Source of the DNA: an uncultured Archangium sp.
GTDB lineage: Bacteria; Myxococcota; Myxococcia; Myxococcales; Myxococcaceae
Reading direction: 5' to 3'
DNA length: 64,000 nucleotides
Assembly: GCA_903905455.1 (NCBI GenBank)
Contig: CAIVGN010000047.1
Coordinates: 1 to 64,000, forward strand
The notes beneath the pieces were generated by a model that was not told the origin of the DNA, searched no databases, and was given only the letters and a program-made list of their open reading frames with translations. Of this stretch, positions 8,639 through 16,185 are shown one piece after another (the first letter of the stretch is position 1; every line of letters starts with the position of its first letter). The position numbers were made by a program, and so were the translations under genes.

Positions 8639-9339
8639 GGCTTCTTCCCCTCGGGCATCGCGCTGATCGGCGCCGCGTCGTAGGTGCGTTGACCGATGGG
8701 CACGCGAAAGCCGCGGCCCTTCTTCAAGATGACGCCCACCGGGCACACCGAGACGGCCGTGTCGGTGGCCGCGATCGACGTGTCGGCCAGGCGCCCCGAC
8801 TCGGAGTTGACGATGAGGTGCTTGTCGATGCCTCGCCCCGAGAGCGCGAAGACGTGGCGCCCGTCGACCTCGGCCGAGGCCCGCACGCACAGCTCGCAGA
8901 GGATGCAGCGGTTGAAGTCGAGCATCAGGTCGGGGTGCGAGGCGTCCACCGGCCGGTCGGGGAAGAGCTGCGTGAAGTGCAGCGTCTTGACCTCCAGCTC
9001 GTAGCCCAGCGCCTGCAGCTTGCAGTCGCCGCTCTTCTCGCACGAGGGGCAGAAGTGGTTGCCCTCGACGAAGAGCAACTGCACCAGCTCGCGCCGCAGC
9101 TCTCGCAGCTCCGCCGTCTGGTTCTCGACCACCAGCCCTTCCCTGGCGGCCAGGGTGCACGACGCGGCGTGGCGGCCGTTGACCTTCACCGTGCACACCC
9201 GGCAGCTCCCGTGGGGCTTGAACTCGGGGTGCGCGCAGAGGTGCGGGACGTAGACCCCATCGGCGAGCGCCGCCTGCATCACCGTCTGTCCCTCGACGAA
9301 GGGGATCTCGCGCTCGTCCATCGTGAAGGTCTTGCTCAT
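8635..9339 (-). CDS. hoxU: Hydrogenase diaphorase subunit HoxU (NuoG-like ferredoxin domain)
   Basis: A 234-residue protein resembling the N-terminal part of NuoG. A plant-type [2Fe-2S] domain comes first, with cysteines in YVPHLCAHPEFKPHGSCRVC and a later SCTLAAREG. A His/Cys cluster motif follows in GNHFCPSCEKSGDCKLQ, then the ferredoxin-like pair of [4Fe-4S] motifs, with CILCELCVRA and SVCPVG segments. It wires the FMN site of HoxF to the hydrogenase module. Its ATG overlaps the stop of hoxF (9336-9339) and its stop overlaps the GTG of hoxY, so the diaphorase and hydrogenase parts are made from tightly coupled cistrons. Confidence 0.94.
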   Translation of the reverse strand: MSKTFTMDEREIPFVEGQTVMQAALADGVYVPHLCAHPEFKPHGSCRVCTVKVNGRHAASCTLAAREGLVVENQTAELRELRRELVQLLFVEGNHFCPSCEKSGDCKLQALGYELEVKTLHFTQLFPDRPVDASHPDLMLDFNRCILCELCVRASAEVDGRHVFALSGRGIDKHLIVNSESGRLADTSIAATDTAVSVCPVGVILKKGRGFRVPIGQRTYDAAPISAMPEGKKP

Positions 9340-11114
9340 GTGTCCTCCAGGTGGGCCTGCCCGTCGTCGCGCCCGGTCACTTCGCGCGCCGGGGCCAGGG
9401 CCTCGTCGAGATCGAAGGTGGGCAGGAACTCGAGCGACGACAGCCGCCGGTCGATGGTGGGCTTGAACTTCTCGTGCAGCGCCAGGAAGTGCGCGCAGGC
9501 GGTGTGGCCCAGGGCGCAGTGGCTCGTGTCGCGCATCAACACCGCCAGCCGCAGCGCCACCTTCACGTCGCGCCGGGTTCCCCGCTCGGCGGCGATGGCG
9601 TCGATGGACTTCTTGAGCAGCGTCGTGCCCACCCGGCAGGGGGTGCAGAAGCCGCAGCTCTCGTGGGCGAAGAAGTGCGCGAAGTTCACCGAGACGTCGA
9701 GCAGGTCACGGGTCTCTCCGAAGATGGTGAAGGCGCCCGCGGTGGCCACGTCTTCGAAGGCCAGCTTGCGGCGGAACTCGGCAGGCCCCAGCAACGTGCC
9801 CGAAGGCCCGCTGACCTGCACCGCCTGGGCGTTCTTCGCGCCGCACGCGTCGAGCAGTTCCTGCACCGTCAGGCCCATGGGGAACTCGTAGACGCCCGGC
9901 CGCGCGCAATCGCCGGACACCGAGTGCACCCGCGTGCCCGGCGACTTCGCGGTGCCGTGCTTCGCAAACCACGCCCCGCCATTCACGGTGACCAGCGCCG
10001 CGGCGACGAGCGTCTCGACGTTGTTCACCACCGTGGGCTGGCCGAGGTAGCCGTGGGTCACCGGGTACGGGGGCCGGCTGCGGGGAATGCCGCGCTTGCC
10101 TTCTAGCGACTCGATGAGGGCCGACTCCTCGCCGCAGACGTACGAGCCCGCGCCGAGGTGCAGCTCGACCTCGAAGTCGAAGCCCCGGTGGCCGAGCACG
10201 TCACGACCCAGCAGGTGCGCCTTGCGCCGGGCCGCGAGCGCCGCCTCGATGGGCGCCTGCAGGAAGAGGTACTCGCCGCGCAGGTAGATGAAGCCCTTCT
10301 GCGCCCCGATGGCGAAGCCGCACACCGTCATGCCGTCGAGCACCAGGTCGAGGTAGCGGCTGAGCAGCACGCGGTCCTTGAAGGTGCCCGGCTCGCCCTC
10401 GTCGGCGTTGCAAACCACGAAGCGCGTCGGACCCGGCGCCAGCTTCGCCGCGCGCCACTTCTCGCCGGTGGTGAAGCCCGCGCCACCGCGGCCCCGCAAC
10501 CCAGAGCGCAGCAACTCCTCGAGCGTCGCGTCAGCGCCCCGCGCGAACGCAGCGCGCAGCGCCTCGCCCGGCCGCAGCGAGGAGCTGAGGATGAGGTCCT
10601 TGCGGTGAATGACGTCGTCGATGCGGAACAACTCCGGCGGCCACGCCTCGACCGGGGCCTGCGCCTCGATGCACCTCGCGATGAGATCGATGCGCGCGTC
10701 GGTGAGCCGCCCGATGGCGTGCCCGTTGACCAGCAGCGCCGGCCCCTGATCGCACAACCCGGTGCAGGAAGTCACCGCGACGCTGACCCGAGCGTCGGCG
10801 CGCACCTCGCCAGGGCCCACGCCCAGCTTCGCGCAGAGCCGCTCGCGCAGGGCCACGCTGCCCAGCATGCGGTCGGTGATGTTGTCCGAGAAGAGCACCC
10901 GGTAGGCGCCCACCGGCGTGGTGGCAAAGAACGCGTAGAAGCCGGCGACTCCCTCGACGCGCGCCCGCGGGAGTCCCAACGCACCGGCCAACTCGGTGAT
11001 CCGCGTGGGTGAGATCCACCCCTCGGCCGCCTGCACCTCGCGGAGCATCTGCACCAGGCGGGTCGGATCGTGCCGATGCCGCTCGAGGAGACCCTTCACG
11101 TCGACAGCTTGCAT
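9336..11114 (-). CDS. hoxF: Hydrogenase diaphorase subunit HoxF (NuoE-NuoF fusion, NADH/FMN site)
   Basis: A 592-residue flavoprotein. Residues 1 to about 160 are a NuoE-like thioredoxin-fold domain and the rest is NuoF-like. GLRGRGGAGFTTGEKW is the NADH/FMN-binding motif; CNADEGEPGTFKDR and ESCGFCTPCRVGT follow, the latter holding the [4Fe-4S] ligands. In the NuoE part only the second cysteine pair is clear (Cys117 and Cys121 in SCTGLCDQG); where the first pair is expected the sequence reads FSDNITDRML. The fused form and operon order (F-U-Y-H-W) resemble the soluble NAD-reducing hydrogenase more than the cyanobacterial form with separate HoxE. The first gene of the operon; a GAGG sequence lies just ahead of the ATG. 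Confidence 0.94.
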   Translation of the reverse strand: MQAVDVKGLLERHRHDPTRLVQMLREVQAAEGWISPTRITELAGALGLPRARVEGVAGFYAFFATTPVGAYRVLFSDNITDRMLGSVALRERLCAKLGVGPGEVRADARVSVAVTSCTGLCDQGPALLVNGHAIGRLTDARIDLIARCIEAQAPVEAWPPELFRIDDVIHRKDLILSSSLRPGEALRAAFARGADATLEELLRSGLRGRGGAGFTTGEKWRAAKLAPGPTRFVVCNADEGEPGTFKDRVLLSRYLDLVLDGMTVCGFAIGAQKGFIYLRGEYLFLQAPIEAALAARRKAHLLGRDVLGHRGFDFEVELHLGAGSYVCGEESALIESLEGKRGIPRSRPPYPVTHGYLGQPTVVNNVETLVAAALVTVNGGAWFAKHGTAKSPGTRVHSVSGDCARPGVYEFPMGLTVQELLDACGAKNAQAVQVSGPSGTLLGPAEFRRKLAFEDVATAGAFTIFGETRDLLDVSVNFAHFFAHESCGFCTPCRVGTTLLKKSIDAIAAERGTRRDVKVALRLAVLMRDTSHCALGHTACAHFLALHEKFKPTIDRRLSSLEFLPTFDLDEALAPAREVTGRDDGQAHLEDT

Positions 11115-11231
11115 GCCGCCCTCGGATACATGGCGTGTGCCACCAGGCCCCGAAGCGGCCGGGGTGGCGGCGCGCGCAGACAGCGCAGATCGTGCGTCAG
11201 GTCTGCGACGGCGCGACGAGGGTTGCGCCGG

Positions 11232-12293
11232 CTATCGCCCCGCGGTGGCCGGAGGTGAGCCCAGGAACGCGAGCACCTTCGCCCAGACCTCGTCGGCCGC
11301 GTGCTCGCCGATCACCAGGTCCATGTGCCCGTATTCGGCGCGCGCCCCGTTGGCCCGGGTCACCAGCAACCACTCCCGGGGCCCACCCAGCGCGCGGTAG
11401 CCGTCCTTCACCGCGGGGGTATAGGCCACGCGATCGAGGCGCCCGGCGACGACCATCACCGGGGTGGTGATCTTCGCCATGTCGGCGCGCAGGTCGATTG
11501 ACCCGTCGCCCGACAAGAAGCGCCCTGACTCCATCAACGAGATGAGCTGCAGCGCCGTGCCCCCCGCCACGTCGGCCGTGCCGTAGACCATCAGCCGTCG
11601 CCAGGCCTCGGGATCGGTGCCCAGCGGGTTGTAGAACATGCGCTCGAAGAAGCCGTCGGCGACCGCGTCGTTCACCGGGGCCACGAGGGCCGCTCCGAAG
11701 CGCACGGGGATCATCCACTTCTGCGTGACCAGCTTCGGGCCCAGCGTCGTCATGACCGCCTCCATGCCGGTGCCCCAATCGAGGCGCGTGGGGCTCCCGA
11801 GCGTCGCCGCCGCATGAAGCCCCTGCCCACCCTGCGAGAGGTACGCGTAGACCACCATGCCGCCCATGGAGTGGCCCACGTAGTCGAGGGCCGCCGCGCC
11901 GCTGACCCGCTGCACGTAGGCGATCACCGAGGGCAGATCGTGGCGCCAGTAGTCATCGAAGGAGATCGGCGTCGCCCGGCCCCGGTCCACGTCGGGCCCG
12001 TCGCTGTGGCCGGTGCCTCGCAGCGACATCGTCCACGCCTCCCGGCCCTGCGACGCGAACCAGCGCGCCATCGAGTGCTGGGCATCGAGATCCATGTTCC
12101 GATCGTTGGCCCCGATGCCGTGGCACAGGACGATCGGCGGCCCTTTGGCTTCGCCCACCGCCCGGTACCGCACCAGCGAGATCTCCCAGCCGTCGTCCGT
12201 GCGCGCGCGGTGGAGCTCGGCCTCCTTCGGCAGCGGCACGACCTGCCACGAGGCACAGCCCGTGAGCGCGAGGGCCAGCAGACAAGCTCTCAC
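11232..12293 (-). CDS. Alpha/beta-hydrolase-fold lipoprotein
   Basis: A 353-residue exported hydrolase. The N-terminus MRACLLALALTGCASW is a lipoprotein signal peptide with the lipobox LTGC. The alpha/beta-hydrolase core includes PIVLCHGIGANDRNMDL (oxyanion region), the nucleophile elbow YVGHSMGGMVVYAY (GHSMG), and an acid/histidine end with VMVVAGRLDRVAYTP and EYGHMDLVIGE. It probably hydrolyses an ester or lipid at the cell envelope; the substrate is unknown. The start overlaps the stop of the upstream hydrolase-like gene (12290-12293), so the two should be produced together. The hox operon begins 117 bases downstream on the same strand; I see no terminator in between, so some read-through is possible. 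Confidence 0.85.
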   Translation of the reverse strand: MRACLLALALTGCASWQVVPLPKEAELHRARTDDGWEISLVRYRAVGEAKGPPIVLCHGIGANDRNMDLDAQHSMARWFASQGREAWTMSLRGTGHSDGPDVDRGRATPISFDDYWRHDLPSVIAYVQRVSGAAALDYVGHSMGGMVVYAYLSQGGQGLHAAATLGSPTRLDWGTGMEAVMTTLGPKLVTQKWMIPVRFGAALVAPVNDAVADGFFERMFYNPLGTDPEAWRRLMVYGTADVAGGTALQLISLMESGRFLSGDGSIDLRADMAKITTPVMVVAGRLDRVAYTPAVKDGYRALGGPREWLLVTRANGARAEYGHMDLVIGEHAADEVWAKVLAFLGSPPATAGR

Positions 12294-13225
12294 TGGAGGA
12301 ACCGCTCGATCTCCGGGAAGACGAACCGGGGCGCGCGCTCGCCGGTGAGCAGCGACACGTGCGCGAAGTCATCGCCCTCGAGGGTGCGGCTGAACAGGTG
12401 CAGCGTGACCTTGCCCCGCGCGAGCTCACGCAACGGGGTGCAGCTCTCGGCTGGCGCCCAGCCGTCGGCGAGCCCCAGGAGCACCAGCGTCGGACGATCG
12501 TACTGGCGCAACCGCGACCGCACGCTCGTGCCGTCATCCAGCGGGAGATCTCCCAGCGCCATCCACGACGACAGCTCGGCCGCCACCGGGCGGGACAGGT
12601 CGCGGGACGCGTTCGCCATGAAGCCCGCGGTCACCCGACGGTCGACGCGCGCGCCCATCGAGAAGAGCTGCTCGAACGCGCCAAACCCCTCGGGGGACGA
12701 CGCGAGCGACGAGAACCGGCCGCCCCCTGACAGGAACCACGCCGCCAACAGCGTCGGCGCTTCGGGCTGGACAGGAGTGTTCAGGGCAATCACCCGGCGC
12801 ACGTGGAGTTCCCGGGTGGTGGCCGCCAGCGCCAGCGTGCCCACGTAGCCATGCGCCACGAGATCGATCTCGCCGGGACGCTCGGCCGCGATGGCCTGCG
12901 CGATGGCTGGCAGATCGAGCGCCACCACCGTCCGCAACGAGTGCCCCGCATCGGCCGTCCCCTGCCCTCGCAGCTCGGCCACGTACACCGCGCGCCCTTT
13001 CGCCGCGAGGAAGCGCGCCAGGCCGCCTCCCGCGAAGTCGAACAGCCCGCGACCAAAGCCCGCGTCGGAGATCAGCAGCACCGGCGGTGCACCGAGCCCC
13101 CCACCCGGAGGCAGGTAGCGATGCAGCGCGAGCGCCGCGCCGTCGAGGGTCGTCACCTTGCGATGCGAGACGCGCACCTCGGCCGGCGCGGAGAGGACCA
13201 GCAGCGCCAGCGCCACGGAGATCAC
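12290..13225 (-). CDS. Alpha/beta-hydrolase-like secreted protein lacking the nucleophile serine
   Basis: A 311-residue protein starting at GTG 13225-13223, with a hydrophobic N-terminal segment ending near LSAPAEV that looks like a Sec signal peptide. The fold is recognisable: PPVLLISDAGFGRGLFD, then VYVAELRGQG, then the elbow strand DLVAHGYVGTLAL, and later PTLVLLGLADGWAP and DDFAHVSLL for acid and histidine. At the elbow, where an active enzyme has GxSxG, this protein has HGYVG, so the usual nucleophile is missing. It may be a non-catalytic partner of the intact hydrolase encoded directly downstream, with which it overlaps by 4 bases. Its own start overlaps the response-regulator stop. It shares no near-identical stretches with its neighbour, so recent duplication is unlikely. 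Confidence 0.72.
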   Translation of the reverse strand: MISVALALLVLSAPAEVRVSHRKVTTLDGAALALHRYLPPGGGLGAPPVLLISDAGFGRGLFDFAGGGLARFLAAKGRAVYVAELRGQGTADAGHSLRTVVALDLPAIAQAIAAERPGEIDLVAHGYVGTLALAATTRELHVRRVIALNTPVQPEAPTLLAAWFLSGGGRFSSLASSPEGFGAFEQLFSMGARVDRRVTAGFMANASRDLSRPVAAELSSWMALGDLPLDDGTSVRSRLRQYDRPTLVLLGLADGWAPAESCTPLRELARGKVTLHLFSRTLEGDDFAHVSLLTGERAPRFVFPEIERFLQ

Positions 13226-13884
13226 AGCTCGACGATCCCCGCCTTGAGCGCCAACACCACCGCGTCGACGTGCGAGTTGACGCCCATCTTCTTGTAGACG
13301 TGGGACAGGTGCGTGCGCACGGTGCGCCGCTCGAGCTCCATCACCCGGCCCACCTCGGCGTTCGAGAGCCCCTTGGCGACGAACTTGAGCACGTCGAACT
13401 CGGTCGGCGAGAGCCCCCACGGGTTGTCGGGCTGTTCCTTCTTCGCCTGCAGCGAGTGGAAGTAGTTCCAGAAGCGCCGCGCGATGATCGCCTCGAGCAC
13501 CGTGCCGCCGCTCATCACGTCGTGAATGCCGGAGCGGATCTTGTCGGGGCCCACGCGCTTGACGAGGTACCCCGAGGCGCCCGCCTGCATCGCCTCGTAG
13601 ACCTTCTGCTCGTTGTCGAAGGAGGTGAGGATCAGCACCTCCACCGTCGGGGCGCGCCGCTTGAGCCGCTTGGTCACCTCGATGCCGTCGATGCCCGGGA
13701 GTTCGAGATCGAGCAGCACGAGGTCGGGCACCAGCTTCACCATCTGCTCGACGCCGTCTTCGCCCTCTTGCGCCGTGCCGACGATCTCCAGCTCCGGGAA
13801 CAGCGCGAGCACCTTGAGCAGGTTCTTGAGCAACTGCGGCTGGTCCTCGACGATGAAGACCCTGACCTTCTCGAGTTCGCTCAT
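13222..13884 (-). CDS. NarL/LuxR-type response regulator
   Basis: A 220-residue two-domain regulator. The receiver starts VRVFIVEDQPQLLKN with its acidic pocket. It has the phospho-acceptor aspartate in DLVLLDLELPGIDG, the switch threonine in LILTSFD, and the conserved lysine in SGYLVKRVG. The C-terminal LuxR-type helix-turn-helix runs through LSPTEFDVLKFVAKGLSNAE to VRTHLSHVYKKMGV. It should bind DNA when phosphorylated. No histidine kinase is next to it. Instead the ATG (13884-13882) overlaps the stop of a membrane pseudokinase gene, and its stop overlaps the GTG of the hydrolase-like gene. Longer in-frame versions would cover the pseudokinase frame and are rejected. Confidence 0.9.
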   Translation of the reverse strand: MSELEKVRVFIVEDQPQLLKNLLKVLALFPELEIVGTAQEGEDGVEQMVKLVPDLVLLDLELPGIDGIEVTKRLKRRAPTVEVLILTSFDNEQKVYEAMQAGASGYLVKRVGPDKIRSGIHDVMSGGTVLEAIIARRFWNYFHSLQAKKEQPDNPWGLSPTEFDVLKFVAKGLSNAEVGRVMELERRTVRTHLSHVYKKMGVNSHVDAVVLALKAGIVEL

Positions 13885-15851
13885 CGCTTCTGGAACATCG
13901 GTGAGAGTTTCACGGTCTTGCCGGCCTCGAACCGGGTGGTCGACGACGAATCCTGCTTCGACTTCGGCTCGGTGATGGTCACCTTGTGCGACCCGGCCGC
14001 CACGGGGAGCTTCGTCGCCGCCACGCACACGCGCTTGCCGTCGATCTCCACCCGCACGCCGATCGGCGACTCGACGGTGAGGAACCCGGTCTTCCCTTTC
14101 GGCACCTCGTAACAATCCGCCGGCACCTTCTTCACCACCGGTGGGTCCTTCTTCGGGGGCTCGACCGGCGGCTTCGGCTGGGGGTCCGTCGTCGGGGTCG
14201 CCGTCGGGTTGGGGTTGAAGGCCTTGTCGGGGTGGAGCTTGTCGAAGTCCTTGAGCTTGAGGGAGATCGCCCCTTCCTTCGAGGGCGTCAGCTCTTTCTT
14301 CGTCGCCCCGAACTCGCGCTGGATCGGCTCCGGGAGGTACCCGATGAGCGTGGCCCTCGGGTCCGGCGTCGAGCGCAGGAACGCGTAGATCGCCCCGGTG
14401 ATGGTGCCGAACAGCACCACCGTCGCGAGGAAGCTGACCACGCGCACCTGCTTGGCGCTGCGCTTGTGCATCTCGGCGTACGACGGCACCGAGGGGTCAC
14501 CTTCGCGCTTGAAGGGCACCGCGAAGGTCATCAGCGTCTTGGCCACCCGCTGCCGGGGGCTCGCCTTCGGAGCCGCCTTCGGCTGGCCGGGGATCTCCGC
14601 GAAGTCTTCGACCACGCGCACGCGGTTCTTCAGCGGATCGCCGCCCTGTGGCTGAGGCGTGGGGCCGGCCTGCGACGCGGTCATCGGCGCCAGGGCTCCC
14701 GGAGGCGCGTCCCACTCGGTGACCGCGCGCTTCACCACGGCCTGCACCTCGGGCAACGTCTTGACCTCTTCTCGCGATGAGACGAACACCGGGGCCGGCA
14801 CGGACCCAGGCTCCGGGTCACCGGTGAAGACGGGCAGCCCGTCGCTGGTGGGCGTGCGCTCGTTGACCTCGCCACCGGAGAACGAGGGGCGATCGTCGAC
14901 GTCGACGGCGTCGGCCTCCACCGAGCCCACGCCGCTGACGTCGGTCAGCTCGAAGGGGCGTTCGATGGGCACCGGGCCCGTGGCCGAGACCTGCACCTCG
15001 TTGGGGAACAGCTCGCCCACGAACTTCTGGAGATCTTCGCGCGGGGGAATGCCGCCGCTGGCAGACAGGAAGTCGCGCAGCCCCTCGGCGAAGTCGGCGC
15101 ACGACTTGTAGCGACGCGCCGGCGACGTCTCGAGGGCCCGCATGATCACCGGGTCGATGCGCGAATGCAGCCGGCGCACCAGCCGCGACGGGGGCGGCAG
15201 CCGCTCCGAACGCGTGCTCACCGTCGAGTTCCCGGTCGACGCCTCGCGCAGGGTGAGGACCTCGTAGGCGATGGCCCCGAGCGCGTAGAGATCGCTGGCC
15301 ACGGTCGGCGTGTCCCCGGCCCCCAGCTCCGGCGCGCGGTAGCTGCTGCGCCCCCTCGCCCCGAAGCTCTTCTTGAGCGCGGCGCAGGCCTGGAGTGCCA
15401 TCAGCGCCCCGAAGTCGGTGACCGACACGCGGCCGTCGGCGCCCAGCAAGATGTTGCCCGGGGTCAGCGCGCCGTGCACCACGCCCGCCGCGTGGGCCGC
15501 GCTGACCACGTCGAGCAGCTCGAGGGTCAGCGTCAGGGCCAGGGCCGGGGGCCGGTGCACCTCCCGCGTGTTGAGGCGCTGCAGCGCGAGGCCCAGGGTG
15601 TACTTGCCGGTGTCCTGGCGCACGATGGCCAGTCGCCCGTCGATCATCCCCACGTCGAGCACCCGGGCCACGCCGGGGTGCGTCACCGACTGGAGCTGCC
15701 GGGAGACCTCGCCCACCGACTTCGCGTAGGTCGCATCCGAGGTCTTGAGGTGGAACAGCTTGAGGACGACCGATTCCTGCGCTTCGACGCGCTCACCTCG
15801 GAAGAGGTCGGCCAGCTGGCTTTGCTCGAGTCGCCCGGTCAGCCGATACAC
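13881..15851 (-). CDS. Membrane Ser/Thr pseudokinase with C-terminal PEGA-like domain
   Basis: A 656-residue protein. Residues 1 to about 280 have a Hanks-type kinase fold: the ATP lysine is at 31 (VVLKLF), DFG is at 146-148, and RAPELG and SDLYALGAIAYEVLTL follow. The catalytic-loop HRD is HGA (residues 126-128, in VVHGALTPGNILL), so the proton-accepting aspartate is lost, and no glycine-rich loop is visible. A Pro/Asp-rich linker follows, then one membrane helix (VVSFLATVVLFGTITGAIYA). The outer segment ends with TVESPIGVRVEIDGKRVCV and VAAGSHKVTI, typical of a PEGA domain that may touch the cell wall. It overlaps the response-regulator gene, so a regulatory partnership is likely (inference). 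The start is close to the window's next gene upstream. Confidence 0.85.
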   Translation of the reverse strand: MYRLTGRLEQSQLADLFRGERVEAQESVVLKLFHLKTSDATYAKSVGEVSRQLQSVTHPGVARVLDVGMIDGRLAIVRQDTGKYTLGLALQRLNTREVHRPPALALTLTLELLDVVSAAHAAGVVHGALTPGNILLGADGRVSVTDFGALMALQACAALKKSFGARGRSSYRAPELGAGDTPTVASDLYALGAIAYEVLTLREASTGNSTVSTRSERLPPPSRLVRRLHSRIDPVIMRALETSPARRYKSCADFAEGLRDFLSASGGIPPREDLQKFVGELFPNEVQVSATGPVPIERPFELTDVSGVGSVEADAVDVDDRPSFSGGEVNERTPTSDGLPVFTGDPEPGSVPAPVFVSSREEVKTLPEVQAVVKRAVTEWDAPPGALAPMTASQAGPTPQPQGGDPLKNRVRVVEDFAEIPGQPKAAPKASPRQRVAKTLMTFAVPFKREGDPSVPSYAEMHKRSAKQVRVVSFLATVVLFGTITGAIYAFLRSTPDPRATLIGYLPEPIQREFGATKKELTPSKEGAISLKLKDFDKLHPDKAFNPNPTATPTTDPQPKPPVEPPKKDPPVVKKVPADCYEVPKGKTGFLTVESPIGVRVEIDGKRVCVAATKLPVAAGSHKVTITEPKSKQDSSSTTRFEAGKTVKLSPMFQKR

Positions 15852-15869
15852 CCGGCGGTTATAGCCTCG

Positions 15870-16142
15870 TCACCGCGCGCGGCGGGGCCGAAACGGGGCC
15901 ACCGCGTCGAAGCTGAAGCCGCAGTAGACGCAAGTGCGATCTCGCCTCCCCTTGGGCACCTCGGCAAAACAGCCGGGGCACCGGGGTCGCTGGGGCCCCT
16001 TGGGGACCGGGGTGGGCTTCACTTTCGCGGCCAGGGCGACCTTCTTGAGCTGCTGCTCGAGCCTGCGCACGCGCGCCTCCAGCTCGGCGACCCGCACCCT
16101 GATTTCCCGCTGCGCATCGTCGTTGCTGCGACGGGAAGCCAT
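15870..16142 (-). CDS. Small coiled-coil / zinc-ribbon protein
   Basis: A 90-residue protein. Residues 10-40 form an amphipathic, charged helix (VRVAELEARVRRLEQQLKKV) likely to make a coiled coil. The C-terminal part has two CxxC knuckles, CPGC and CVYC, spaced about 15 residues apart and ending in CGFSFDA, as in zinc ribbons. The ends are rich in Arg and Lys, which would suit nucleic-acid or ribosome binding, but that is a guess. It lies 18 bases upstream of the pseudokinase gene on the same strand and may head that operon. I do not recognise a named family. Confidence 0.7.
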   Translation of the reverse strand: MASRRSNDDAQREIRVRVAELEARVRRLEQQLKKVALAAKVKPTPVPKGPQRPRCPGCFAEVPKGRRDRTCVYCGFSFDAVAPFRPRRAR

Positions 16143-16185
16143 CGTGGGTAGAAATGTCGCACGCGGTGTCCGCGAAAGGAAAAAC

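Noticed and set aside
11127-11142. TGGCAC-N5-ATGTA on the minus strand upstream of hoxF, resembling a sigma54 -24/-12 promoter
   Set aside because: The -12 element matches the TTGC core poorly and its predicted start site would fall at or beyond the hoxF start codon, so it cannot give a normal leader.
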